Shown here in pieces: positions 16,391 to 24,934 of a DNA stretch of 64,000 bases (position 1 is its first letter; every line of letters begins with the position of its first letter). Origin of the DNA: Streptomyces antibioticus (GTDB taxonomy: Bacteria; Actinomycetota; Actinomycetes; Streptomycetales; Streptomycetaceae); NCBI RefSeq assembly GCF_001514065.1, contig NZ_KQ948426.1, forward strand, positions 682,001 through 746,000, in the 5' to 3' direction. The position numbers and the translations under genes are program-made. The notes beneath the pieces were generated by a model, which had not been told where the DNA came from, did not search any database, and was given only the letters and a program-made list of their open reading frames with translations.

Positions 16391-18142
16391 GTGACCGGTA
16401 TGGGTGTGGAGGCAGGAGCACAGGCCGCTCGTTCCCGGGCTCTCGCCGTGCTGCGCATCCGCAGCCGCGCGCTGGCCGTCGCACTGCTGCCCGCCGCGGT
16501 CGCCGTGGTGCTGTACGCGGGAGACACAACCGGCCATCTGGTGGGTCCCGGCTGGCATGCTGCCCGCTGGACCGTCACCCCGCTCGCGGCCCTCGTCCTG
16601 CTCGCCGCCGCCGGCATAGCCCTGGTCGTGGCGCGCGCCCGGCCCGCGGTGAGCCCGACGGTCGCGATCGCCGAGGAGTCCGCCCCGGACCTGTACCGCA
16701 TGGTCCGCGACCTGGCCGACCGCCTCGACGTCCCCGCCCCCTCCGCGATAGCGCTCACCCCGGACTGCGACAGCTGGCTGGAGGACCGCACCCACCCGGC
16801 CCACGGCCCGCCCCCGCAGACCGACCGGGACGAGCTCACCGGCGCCCACGGCGCGCACCGCCGTACGGCAGCGGCCCCCGTCCTCGTCATCGGCTCCCCG
16901 TTCCTGTGGTGGATGCGCGTGGGCGAGCTCCGCGCCGTCCTCGCCCCGGTCGTCGCCGGTACGGGCCCCTCGGCCCACCCGGACATAGCCGCGGCCCGCC
17001 GTTTCGTGCGCGGTCTGGACGCCGCGGTGGCCGTCTCCTCGACGTCCGGCCGCTGCCCGCTGACCCGTGGGGTGTGCGCGGGCGTCGGCTGGGTGGCGCG
17101 GCTGCTGCTGCGCAGTTGCCGGGAGCATGCGGCGCTGATGGAGCGCGGGGTGGCCGCGGCGGCCGCCGAGCGCGCACAGGCGGTGGACTACGGACTGCGT
17201 ATCGTCGCGCAGGAGCAGGTGGGCCTGGCGTACGCGGGCTGGGACCGGCTCCTGACCCGCGTCGCGCTGCCCGCCTGGCGCATGGGTCGCTGGCCCTCCC
17301 GACTCGACGCCGGCGTGGTGGCCGCCCTCACGGAGCTGTCCCGCCGCGACCGCCTGGCCGAGGGCTTCGCCTCCCGCCTGGGCGAGCGCCCGGCCTGCGA
17401 CCTCCTGGAGGAACCCGGCGCGATCGACGAGGCGGCCTCCCTCCTCGCCGCCCGCCTCTTCCACGGCGGCCCCGCCGAGCAGGGCCCGGACTGGGCCCCG
17501 GTCACCTGGCAGGAGTACCCGGAAGAGGTCGTGGACCGAAAGTGGCGCCTGGACGCGGCTCGCCTCCACCGGGTCCTGGACGCCCACGGCATCCACCACA
17601 CCCCGGACCCCGCCACCCCGGCCACAGCGGGCCCCACCTTGTCGAGGGTCCTGGACTACTTGGCCACCCCGCCGGACACCGCAGCCGCCCCCGCCGCCGC
17701 CCCCGCCGATGTCGATGTCGAAGCCGACGGCGAGTCCGAACCCGGCAGCGAACGCACGCACACCCTCGCCGCAGCCCTCACCACCGAGCTCGCCCGCGAG
17801 GAGTCCGCGGCCCCCGAGGCAAAGGCCCCCGACACCCAGCCCCCGCCCCTGCCCTGGGACGACGCCACCCTCCCCCTCTTCCCGCTCCAACCCCCTCGCA
17901 CCGCCCGTGAGCTCCTCACCGACCACGTCACGGCGATGGTCTGCTGCGCCGCGATGGACACCGCCGGCGCCACCCCCGGCCTGGACTGGCTGGACGGCCC
18001 GACCCTCCTCATCAACGGAGAACGGACCCCGGACCTCGCCCCAGGAGTCCTCAGCCTCATCGAGGACGGCGACCCCGTCCCCCTGCGCCACTGGCTGACC
18101 CAGGCAGGCATACGCCCGGAGAAGCCGCTCCGCCTGGTCTGA
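16391..18142 (+). CDS. M48-like membrane protein lacking the HExxH motif
   Basis: A 583-residue protein with two N-terminal transmembrane helices (about residues 22-42 and 60-80) and a large cytoplasmic part. LVIGSPFLWWMRVGELRAVL is followed by APVVAG: this context matches M48 peptidases, where ELRAVLAHE-x2-H carries the zinc ligands, but here the His-Glu-x2-His residues are gone. A Pro/Ala-rich acidic linker follows residue 430 and a conserved 80-residue C-terminal part closes the protein. I infer a non-proteolytic M48 derivative, function unknown. GTG 16391 has a GGGAGGGGG sequence about 11 nt upstream. It runs with purD and purC. Confidence 0.65.
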   Translation: MTGMGVEAGAQAARSRALAVLRIRSRALAVALLPAAVAVVLYAGDTTGHLVGPGWHAARWTVTPLAALVLLAAAGIALVVARARPAVSPTVAIAEESAPDLYRMVRDLADRLDVPAPSAIALTPDCDSWLEDRTHPAHGPPPQTDRDELTGAHGAHRRTAAAPVLVIGSPFLWWMRVGELRAVLAPVVAGTGPSAHPDIAAARRFVRGLDAAVAVSSTSGRCPLTRGVCAGVGWVARLLLRSCREHAALMERGVAAAAAERAQAVDYGLRIVAQEQVGLAYAGWDRLLTRVALPAWRMGRWPSRLDAGVVAALTELSRRDRLAEGFASRLGERPACDLLEEPGAIDEAASLLAARLFHGGPAEQGPDWAPVTWQEYPEEVVDRKWRLDAARLHRVLDAHGIHHTPDPATPATAGPTLSRVLDYLATPPDTAAAPAAAPADVDVEADGESEPGSERTHTLAAALTTELAREESAAPEAKAPDTQPPPLPWDDATLPLFPLQPPRTARELLTDHVTAMVCCAAMDTAGATPGLDWLDGPTLLINGERTPDLAPGVLSLIEDGDPVPLRHWLTQAGIRPEKPLRLV

Positions 18143-18306
18143 GGCCTGCCGTATCGGAACCCCCGATTCCACTTTCGGCCAATTCGCAACGAATAGTGAC
18201 AGCATGCGTGCGTTATGTGATGTGCTGGGACCGACCGCGCACATGGCAAGGGCTTGCGACATACGACACGCACGACCACACGGGGGTACGAGGGAGGGGA
18301 GCAGCC

Positions 18307-19809
18307 ATGGGTTCGGAGCCGATCCGCCGCTGGGAGTCGGGAGCCCTGGCGCACGCCGTGACGGACCCCTTCGGCCAGGGCCCCCTCCCCTGGCTCCGGG
18401 GCAGTGAGACCTACTTCGACGACACCGGCCAGGTCGTCCCCTGGTACGTGGACGCACCGCAGCAGCCCCCCGCCACACCGGCCCGAGGCACCCGCATCCC
18501 CACCCCCCGCTCCTCCTCCGGCGGCCCCCGCGCGGCCGACGACGTCCGCCGCCAGATCAAGGGCTTCGCCGCCACCGGCACGGCCGCCCCCGGCGAGGCC
18601 ATCGACTTCCACATCACGGTCGACCCGCCCCAGGAGTTCAGCGTCGACGTCTACCGCATCGGCCACTACGGCGGTGACGGCGCCGCGAAGATCACCACCA
18701 GCCCCCGCCTCTCCGGCATCGTCCAGCCCCCGCCCCTCACCGCGGACCGCACGGTCTCCTGCCACCACTGGTGGCTGAGCTGGCGCCTCCAGATCCCCTC
18801 GTACTGGAGCATCGGCGCGTACGTCGCCGTCCTCACCACCGCCGACGGCTACCGCTCCCACGTCCCCTTCACGGTCCGCCACGACCAGCCGGCCGACCTG
18901 CTCCTGCTCCTCCCGGACGTGACATGGCAGGCGTACAACCTCTATCCGGAGGACGGCCGCACCGGCGCGAGCCTCTACCACGCCTGGGACGAGGACGGCC
19001 GCCTCCTCGGCGAGTCCGACGCGGCGACGACGGTCTCCTTCGACCGCCCGTACGCGGGCGCGGGCCTGCCCCTCCACGTGGGCCACGCCTACGACTTCAT
19101 CCGCTGGGCCGAGCGCTACGGCTACGACCTCGCCTACGCCGACGCCCGCGACCTGCACTCCGGCCGCGTCGACCCCACCCGCTACCGCGGTCTGGTCTTC
19201 CCGGGCCACGACGAGTACTGGTCGGCGAACATGCGCCGCACCGTGGAGCGCGCCCGTGACCACGGCACGTCCCTCGTCTTCCTCTCCGCCAACACCATGT
19301 ACTGGCAGGTGGAGTTGGGCCCGTCCCCGTCCGGCGTCCCCGACCGGCTGCTGACCTGCCGCAAGCGCAAGGGCCCCGGCCGCCCGGTGCTGTGGCGCGA
19401 GATCGACCGCCCCGAGCAGGAGCTGATCGGCATCCAGTACGCGGGCCAGGTCCCCGAGCCCCACCCCCTGATCGTGCGCAACGCCGACCACTGGCTGTGG
19501 GAGGCGACCGGCGCCCATGACGGCGACGCCATCGAGGGCCTGGTCGCGGGCGAGGCCGACCGTTACTTCCCGCGCACCGCCCTCCCCGCCCACGACGACC
19601 GCATCCTGCTCGCACACTCCCCGTACACCGACACCGAGGGCGCCCTCCGCCATCAGGAGACGTCCCTCTACCGCGCCCCCTCGGGCGCCCTGGTCTTCGC
19701 GTCGGGGACGTTCGCCTGGTCCCCGTCCCTGGACCGCCCGGGCCATGTGGACCCCCGCGTCCAGCGCGCCACCGCCAACCTCCTGGACCGCATCTGCAAG
19801 CGCGACTGA
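18307..19809 (+). CDS. N,N-dimethylformamidase large-subunit-like protein
   Basis: A 500-residue protein. VYRIGHYGGDGA, SWRLQIPSYWSIGAYVAVL, DVTWQAYNLYPEDG and FPGHDEYWSANMR are characteristic of the family of dimethylformamidase beta subunits, which hold a mononuclear iron centre with two Tyr and one carboxylate ligand; the Tyr in HDEYWS is a likely ligand. There is no signal peptide and no small-subunit gene nearby, so the substrate is unlikely to be assumed DMF. ATG 18307 has GGAGGGGAG upstream. It sits between the M48-like gene and purC, an arrangement without an obvious metabolic reason. Confidence 0.75.
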   Translation: MGSEPIRRWESGALAHAVTDPFGQGPLPWLRGSETYFDDTGQVVPWYVDAPQQPPATPARGTRIPTPRSSSGGPRAADDVRRQIKGFAATGTAAPGEAIDFHITVDPPQEFSVDVYRIGHYGGDGAAKITTSPRLSGIVQPPPLTADRTVSCHHWWLSWRLQIPSYWSIGAYVAVLTTADGYRSHVPFTVRHDQPADLLLLLPDVTWQAYNLYPEDGRTGASLYHAWDEDGRLLGESDAATTVSFDRPYAGAGLPLHVGHAYDFIRWAERYGYDLAYADARDLHSGRVDPTRYRGLVFPGHDEYWSANMRRTVERARDHGTSLVFLSANTMYWQVELGPSPSGVPDRLLTCRKRKGPGRPVLWREIDRPEQELIGIQYAGQVPEPHPLIVRNADHWLWEATGAHDGDAIEGLVAGEADRYFPRTALPAHDDRILLAHSPYTDTEGALRHQETSLYRAPSGALVFASGTFAWSPSLDRPGHVDPRVQRATANLLDRICKRD

Positions 19810-19878
19810 CCCCTGGTCCGAGGTCAGCCCCCTATAAGGGACAATCGACCCGTTGGGACAGAACCACGGGGAGGAACC

Positions 19879-20778
19879 GTGTCCGGATTCGTAGAAAAGC
19901 CCGAGCCGATCCAGGTGCCGGGCTTGGTGCATCTCCACACCGGCAAGGTGCGCGAGCTGTACCAGAACGAGGCGGGCGACCTCGTGATGGTCGCCAGCGA
20001 CCGTATCTCCGCGTACGACTGGGTGCTGCCCACCGAGATCCCGGACAAGGGCCGGGTCCTCACCCAGCTCTCCCTGTGGTGGTTCGACCAGCTCGCCGAC
20101 CTGATCCCGAACCACATCATCAGCACCGACCTCCCCGAGGGCGCCCCCGCCGACTGGGCGGGCCGCACGGTGGTCTGCAAGTCGCTCCAGATGGTCCCGG
20201 TCGAGTGCGTGGCCCGCGGCTACCTCACCGGCTCCGGCCTGGTGGAGTACAACGAGTCGCGTACGGTCTGCGGCCTCGCCCTCCCCGAGGGCCTGTCCGA
20301 CGGCAGCGAGCTGCCGGCCCCGATCTTCACCCCGGCCACCAAGGCCGCGGTCGGCGAGCACGACGAGAACGTGTCGTACGAGGAGGTCGCCCGCCAGGTC
20401 GGCGCCGACACCGCCGCCCAGCTGCGCCAGGCCACCCTCGCCGTCTACACCCGCGGCCGGGACATCGCCCGCGACCGGAGCATCCTGCTCGCGGACACCA
20501 AGTTCGAGTTCGGCTTCGACGGCGACACCCTCGTCATCGGCGACGAGGTCCTCACCCCGGACTCCTCCCGCTTCTGGCCGGCCGAGTCGTGGGAGCCGGG
20601 GCACGCGCAGCCGTCGTACGACAAGCAGTTCGTGCGGGACTGGCTGACCTCGGCGGCCTCCGGCTGGGACCGCAAGAGCGAGCAGCCGCCGCCCGCGCTG
20701 CCGCAGGAGGTCGTGGACCGCACCCGCGCCAAGTACATCGAGGCGTACGAGCGCCTGACGGGCACCAGCTGGAACTGA
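19879..20778 (+). CDS. purC: SAICAR synthetase
   Basis: A 299-residue enzyme that condenses CAIR with aspartate (purine step 8). GKVRELYQ, VASDRISAYDWVLP, PVECVARGYLTGSG and DTKFEFGFD are family motifs; length and order are normal. The GTG start has GGGGAGGAA directly upstream. A terminator shared with the convergent tRNA-Gly follows 9 bp after the stop. Confidence 0.96.
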   Translation: MSGFVEKPEPIQVPGLVHLHTGKVRELYQNEAGDLVMVASDRISAYDWVLPTEIPDKGRVLTQLSLWWFDQLADLIPNHIISTDLPEGAPADWAGRTVVCKSLQMVPVECVARGYLTGSGLVEYNESRTVCGLALPEGLSDGSELPAPIFTPATKAAVGEHDENVSYEEVARQVGADTAAQLRQATLAVYTRGRDIARDRSILLADTKFEFGFDGDTLVIGDEVLTPDSSRFWPAESWEPGHAQPSYDKQFVRDWLTSAASGWDRKSEQPPPALPQEVVDRTRAKYIEAYERLTGTSWN

Positions 20779-20787
20779 CCGCATGAC

Positions 20788-20816
20788 AAAGGCCCCGGTC
20801 GATGACCGGGGCCTTT
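20788..20816. terminator. Bidirectional terminator between purC and tRNA-Gly
   Basis: AAAGGCCCCGGTC, loop GAT, then the exact complement ending in CCTTT. It can stop purC transcripts from the left and tRNA-Gly transcripts from the right. Confidence 0.9.
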
Positions 20817-20823
20817 GATCTGG

Positions 20824-20896
20824 AGCGAACGACGAGGTTCGAACTCGCGACCTCAACCTTGGCAAGGTTGCGCTCTACCAACTGAGCTACGTTCGC
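20824..20896 (-). tRNA. tRNA-Gly (GCC), copy 1
   Basis: A 73-nt cloverleaf with acceptor GCGAACG/CGTTCGC and anticodon loop TTGCCAA (GCC). The adjacent bases 20821-20823 encode CCA. Identical in its 73-nt body to the copy at 24588-24660. Confidence 0.95.
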
Positions 20897-20919
20897 ACTG
20901 CGCCGAAGCGCGATGCCTA

Positions 20920-21528
20920 CTATACCCAACCTCGCTCGCGCGCGAGCCGCACGGCGGTGTGCCGGTTCTCCGCCCCGAGCTTCGAGACGGCCGACGACAG
21001 ATAGTTCCGTACGGTCCCCTGGGACAGCGCGGCCCGCTCGGCGATCTCCGCGACGGGCGCCCCGTCGGCGGCGAGTTCGAGCACCTCGGCCTCGCGCGCG
21101 GTCAGCGGCGAGTCCCCGGCGGAGATCGCGTCGGCGGCCAACTCGGGGTCGACGTAACGGTTTCCGGCGTGCACCGTGCGGATGATCTCGGCGAGCTTCT
21201 GTGCGCTCACCGTCTTGGGGACGAACCCGCGCACACCCGCCTCAAGGGCCCGCTTCAGATGCCCGGGCCGGCCGTGACCGGTGACGATCAGCACCCGGCA
21301 GCCGGGCAGTTCGGCCCGCAGCGATGTGGCGACCTTCACACCGTCCGCCCCGGGCATCTGAAGATCGAGCACCGCCACGTCCGGCTCGTGCGCCCGGGCC
21401 ATCGCCAGCGCCTCCGGCCCGGACGCGGCCTCGGCGACGACCACCAGATCGTCCTCCAGCGAGAGCAGCGCGGCCAGCGCCCCGCGGATCAGATGCTCGT
21501 CGTCGGCGAGCAACAGCCGTACGGTCAC
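20920..21528 (-). CDS. NarL/LuxR-type response regulator
   Basis: A 202-residue response regulator. The receiver domain has acidic residues LLLADDEHL and phospho-acceptor Asp in VAVLDLQMPGADG (about residue 55) with Lys in FVPKTVS; the LuxR-type helix-turn-helix is LTAREAEVLELAADGAPVAE with EIAERAALSQGTVRNYLSSA. GTG 21528 overlaps the stop of the kinase gene (GTGA). Last gene of a four-gene operon; the DesK/DesR-like pairing with an ABC exporter suggests it senses envelope stress or a drug and activates this operon. Candidate operator at 24503-24529. Confidence 0.93.
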   Translation of the reverse strand: MTVRLLLADDEHLIRGALAALLSLEDDLVVVAEAASGPEALAMARAHEPDVAVLDLQMPGADGVKVATSLRAELPGCRVLIVTGHGRPGHLKRALEAGVRGFVPKTVSAQKLAEIIRTVHAGNRYVDPELAADAISAGDSPLTAREAEVLELAADGAPVAEIAERAALSQGTVRNYLSSAVSKLGAENRHTAVRLARERGWV

Positions 21529-22733
21529 GAGGCCACCTCGGTCACCATCGGCACCTGGGCCACGAGCCGGAACACACCCTCCCGCACGGTCCCCGCCTCC
21601 AGCGTCCCGTCCACCGCCGCCAGCCGCTCCCGCAGCCCGGCGAGCCCGGACCCGCCCGGTCCGGACGGACCGGCCGCCCCGTCGTTCTCCACCGTCAGCA
21701 CCACATCCTCGCCCGACCGCCGTACGGTGACCGTGCACTGCTGGGCGTCGCCGTGCCGCAGGACGTTCGTCGTCGCCTCCCGGACCACCCAGCCGAGCGC
21801 CGACTGCACGTCCAGCGGCAGCCCGGCCGCCTCCCCGTTGACCGTGCACTCGATCCCGGCTGCCGCCAACACCCCCTGGGCTCCGCTGAGTTCAATCCCC
21901 AGGTCGGCCTCCCGATACCCGCGCACGACCTCGCGCACCTCCTGCTGCGACTCCTGCGCGATGCGCTGCACCTCGATCATCTGCTCCTCGGCCTCGGGCC
22001 GCCCGCGCCGGGCCAGCTGCACGGCGAGCTCGCTCTTCAGCGCGATCACCGCGAGGTTGCGGCCCATGACGTCGTGCAGATCGCGCCCGAACCGCAGCCG
22101 TTCCTCGGCGACGGCCAGCCGCGCCCGGGTCTCGCGGGCCTCGTCGAGTTCGTAGACGGCGTTGAGGAGCCAGGCCGAGAAGGCGGAGGTGAAGGCGAGG
22201 AACCCGGCACCCAGCAGCACGGCCAGCGTCGTCAGCAGGGCGGCGGAGCCCGAACGCCCCAGCGGAAGGGCGAGGACACCCGAGCCCGCCGCGAAGCCCA
22301 CGACGACGCCGTACACGTGCCGTCGGTCGGGCAGGCCCATCGCGAGCACGCCGGCGCCGAAGATCAGGACGACCGCGAAGATCCCGCCCGCGGCCGTGTC
22401 GACGTCGTCCCCGCTCGGCCCGCGCTCCGTGACGGCGATCGCCGTCACGGCGACCACGGTGGTGAGCGCGCCGAGCGTCCACATCGTGTGGACGGGCTGA
22501 TCGCGCCGGCCCAGGGTCCAGTCCAGCGCCCGGGACGCGGTCAGGGCACAGGTCACGGCGTGCCCGACCACCAGCGCCAGCAGCAGGGCGGCGAGCCAGC
22601 CCGGCACCCCGCCGCCGAGGAGCGGCAGCCCGACCGACGCCAGCTCGGCCAGCGCGAAGGCGTGGAACGACCACCGCGTGTACGTCTCCACCTTCGCCGG
22701 CGTGCTCTTGCGCCCCCACCAGCCCCCGGGCAT
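21525..22733 (-). CDS. Sensor histidine kinase (HisKA_3, DesK-like)
   Basis: A 402-residue kinase with about six N-terminal transmembrane helices and little extracytoplasmic sequence, so it probably senses the membrane itself. RLRFGRDLHDVMGRNLAVIA carries the phosphorylated His of the HisKA_3 dimerisation domain; GWVVREATTNVLRHGDAQQC and GGSGLAGLRERLAAVDG are the ATPase N and G boxes. ATG 22733 has GGAAGG 6 nt upstream, better than the GTG at 22739. The gap to the permease gene is 20 bp. Confidence 0.93.
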   Translation of the reverse strand: MPGGWWGRKSTPAKVETYTRWSFHAFALAELASVGLPLLGGGVPGWLAALLLALVVGHAVTCALTASRALDWTLGRRDQPVHTMWTLGALTTVVAVTAIAVTERGPSGDDVDTAAGGIFAVVLIFGAGVLAMGLPDRRHVYGVVVGFAAGSGVLALPLGRSGSAALLTTLAVLLGAGFLAFTSAFSAWLLNAVYELDEARETRARLAVAEERLRFGRDLHDVMGRNLAVIALKSELAVQLARRGRPEAEEQMIEVQRIAQESQQEVREVVRGYREADLGIELSGAQGVLAAAGIECTVNGEAAGLPLDVQSALGWVVREATTNVLRHGDAQQCTVTVRRSGEDVVLTVENDGAAGPSGPGGSGLAGLRERLAAVDGTLEAGTVREGVFRLVAQVPMVTEVAS

Positions 22734-22753
22734 GCTCACCCTTCCCCCGTACC

Positions 22754-23533
22754 TCAGCGCCTCGGCTCCCACCGGAACCACCGCCCTACAGCAAACACCC
22801 CTGCCGCCGTCCAGGCCAGCGCGGTCAGCACCGGCCCGATCGTCTCGTACACGCTGAGCTCGCCGGTCCAGCCGCCGCGGATCAGCGTGATCACCGGGGT
22901 CAGCGGCAGCAGTTCGCACACCGAGGCCATCCGGTCCGGCAGCAGTTCCAGCGGGACGGTCATCCCCGACCCCACCATGGCGACCATCACCAGCGGCAAC
23001 GCCGTGACCTGGGCGCTCTCCACGGTCCGGGTGACACTCGCGGTGACGGCGGCCAGCAGGGCACACACCGCAAGCCCGAGGAGCAGGCCCAGGACGGCGA
23101 GGTGCGGCGCCTTCGGGGCCGGGACGTCGAGCAGGACGGTACAGGCCACGGCCAGCACCAGGGACTGCACGAGCCCCGTCGTCACGGCCGGCAGCGCGGT
23201 CCCGGCGAGGATCTCGCCGTCCCGCAGCTCTCCCGTCCGCAGCCGCTTGAGGACGAGTTCCTCGCGCCGCCCGACGTAGACGCCGACCAGCGCCGAGTAC
23301 ACCGCGAACAGCAGCGAGAACCCGATCGCCCCCGGCAGCACCACCGTCCCGACATTGAGCCCGGTGCCCTTCAGGTCCATGTCCTCGGCCACGGTCCGCA
23401 CACTCACCGGCAGCACCAGCGGCACGAACACCGCGGTGACGATCATTCCCTTGCTGCGCCCGAAGAGGGTCAGCTCGGCCCGCGCGAGGGCCTTCACCCG
23501 GCCTGCCGCCATCCGATCGGCCATGGCGCTCAT
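22754..23533 (-). CDS. ABC-2 type exporter permease
   Basis: A 259-residue integral membrane protein with six hydrophobic segments and the ABC-2 layout: a cytoplasmic N-terminus (MSAMADRMAAGRVKALARAE), a first helix pair, EELVLKRLRTGELRDGEILA in the coupling region, and a C-terminal re-entrant helix. It pairs with the ATPase encoded immediately upstream; the start overlaps that gene's stop as ATGA. Together they probably export a lipid, peptide or drug. Substrate not readable. Confidence 0.9.
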   Translation of the reverse strand: MSAMADRMAAGRVKALARAELTLFGRSKGMIVTAVFVPLVLPVSVRTVAEDMDLKGTGLNVGTVVLPGAIGFSLLFAVYSALVGVYVGRREELVLKRLRTGELRDGEILAGTALPAVTTGLVQSLVLAVACTVLLDVPAPKAPHLAVLGLLLGLAVCALLAAVTASVTRTVESAQVTALPLVMVAMVGSGMTVPLELLPDRMASVCELLPLTPVITLIRGGWTGELSVYETIGPVLTALAWTAAGVFAVGRWFRWEPRR

Positions 23534-24459
23534 GCCCCGACCTCCTGCGCGGCGATCCCCAGGAACGCCTCCTCCAGCGAGGCCGAGCGCACATCGAGCC
23601 CCCGCAGCTCGACCCCCGCCCTCGATGCCCACACCAGCACTTCCGTGGCCACCCGTTGCAACTCCCGCGTCCGCAGCCGTACGACCCGTCCGTCGACCTC
23701 GTGGGAGAGCACCCCCAGTTCCCCGAGCGGCGGCAGGCCGCCCAGGAAGTACCCCTCGGGCAGCTCGAAGGAGATCCGCGAGGGCTGCCCGGCCGTCACC
23801 TCGGCGGGGGTCCCGGTGACCGCGATCCGCCCCTCGTGGAGGATGGCGAGCCGGTCGGCGAGGCCCTCGGCCTCCTCCAGATAGTGCGTGGTCAGCAGCA
23901 CCGTCGTACCGCTGTCGCGCAGCGCCCGCACCAACTCCCAGGTGTCCCGGCGCCCCTCGGCGTCGAGTCCGGTCGTCGGCTCGTCCAGGAACAGCACCTC
24001 GGGCCGCCCCAGCAGCGCGAGCGCGAGATCCAGCCGCCGCCGCTCGCCCCCGGACAACTGCTTCACGCGTACGTCGCTCCGGCGCACGAGCCCGACGAGC
24101 TCCAGCGCCTCGGCGGGCGGCCGCGCCCCGCTCACGCATCCAGCCCACATCCGGGCGGTCTCGGCGACGGTCAGCTCGGAGGGGAACCCGCCCTCCTGGA
24201 GCATCACGCCGGTCCGCGGTCGTACGGCGGCCCGCTCGGCGTAGGGATCGTGCCCGAGCACCCGCACCCGGCCCCCGGCCGGCGGTGCGAGCCCTTCCAG
24301 CAGTTCGACCGTGGACGTCTTGCCGGCCCCATTGGTGCCGAGCAGGGCGAAGACCTCGCCGCGGGCCACGGAGAAGCTGATCCCGCGGACCGCCTCGAAC
24401 CCGCCCCCGTAGACGCGTCGCAGGTCGGTGACCTCAATCACGTTCGTGTTCGTGTCCAT
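23530..24459 (-). CDS. ABC transporter ATP-binding protein (DrrA-like)
   Basis: A 309-residue ATPase: Walker A LLGTNGAGKTSTVE, Q-loop MLQEGGF, signature QLSGGERRRLDLALALLG, Walker B VLFLDEPTTGLD and H-loop TTHYLEEAE, then a C-terminal extension of about 90 residues typical of daunorubicin-resistance-type exporters. First gene of the operon ATPase-permease-kinase-regulator. The upstream region holds a TGTCAT half-site array. Confidence 0.94.
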   Translation of the reverse strand: MDTNTNVIEVTDLRRVYGGGFEAVRGISFSVARGEVFALLGTNGAGKTSTVELLEGLAPPAGGRVRVLGHDPYAERAAVRPRTGVMLQEGGFPSELTVAETARMWAGCVSGARPPAEALELVGLVRRSDVRVKQLSGGERRRLDLALALLGRPEVLFLDEPTTGLDAEGRRDTWELVRALRDSGTTVLLTTHYLEEAEGLADRLAILHEGRIAVTGTPAEVTAGQPSRISFELPEGYFLGGLPPLGELGVLSHEVDGRVVRLRTRELQRVATEVLVWASRAGVELRGLDVRSASLEEAFLGIAAQEVGA

Positions 24460-24502
24460 GGTGCAAGCGTCCCGGCGCCGAGGACCCGGCAGGAGTGCGC
24501 GC

Positions 24503-24529
24503 TGTCATCACTCGGCATGACAAATGTCA
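24503..24529. promoter_or_regulatory. Candidate operator array upstream of the ABC/two-component operon
   Basis: Half-sites TGTCAT (24503-24508), ATGACA (24517-24522) and TGTCA (24525-24529) form two overlapping inverted repeats, with 8-bp and 2-bp spacers, 44 bp upstream of the ATPase start. Placement and symmetry suit a NarL-type regulator acting on its own operon. Inference only. Confidence 0.5.
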
Positions 24530-24551
24530 GAGGCGCTGCGCGCACACGAAG

Positions 24552-24579
24552 AAGCCCCCCGGCGGAAACCGGGGGGCTT
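24552..24579 (-). terminator. Terminator downstream of tRNA-Gly copy 2
   Basis: AAGCCCCCCGG, loop CGGAAA, then the exact complement, 9 bp past the tRNA 3' end in its direction of transcription. Confidence 0.85.
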
Positions 24580-24587
24580 TCATCAAG

Positions 24588-24660
24588 AGCGAACGACGAG
24601 GTTCGAACTCGCGACCTCAACCTTGGCAAGGTTGCGCTCTACCAACTGAGCTACGTTCGC
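24588..24660 (-). tRNA. tRNA-Gly (GCC), copy 2
   Basis: Same 73-nt sequence as copy 1 at 20824-20896, anticodon GCC, but the following bases are CTT, so CCA is not encoded here. Confidence 0.95.
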
Positions 24661-24739
24661 ATTGCCTCCGGTCAGCTCTCACCGACCGGCGCGAGCATCA
24701 TCCTACCTGATCCACAAGAGGACCAGACCGGCGATGCAG

Positions 24740-24811
24740 AGCGGGTGACAGGAATTGCACACTGCGCCTTCCCCCTGGAAGGGGGATGTTCTGCTACTGA
24801 ACTACACCCGC
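24740..24811 (-). tRNA. tRNA-Gly (UCC)
   Basis: A 72-nt cloverleaf; acceptor GCGGGTG/CACCCGC, anticodon stem CCCCC-CTTCCAG-style loop with anticodon TCC, T arm with GCAATTCCTGTC. CCA not encoded. It is 79 bp upstream of the second tRNA-Gly(GCC) and may be co-transcribed with it. Confidence 0.92.
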
Positions 24812-24934
24812 ATGTACTCCGTGGGCTGGGCTTTTCCGTCCCCGCCCCTCGGCGTGCTCCAGACTCTAGCCGACCAGGAGGGGTGCAGCGCAAGTCGGTT
24901 GCCCCGAGGGGCGGGTGACCGGGCGTCGACGGGG

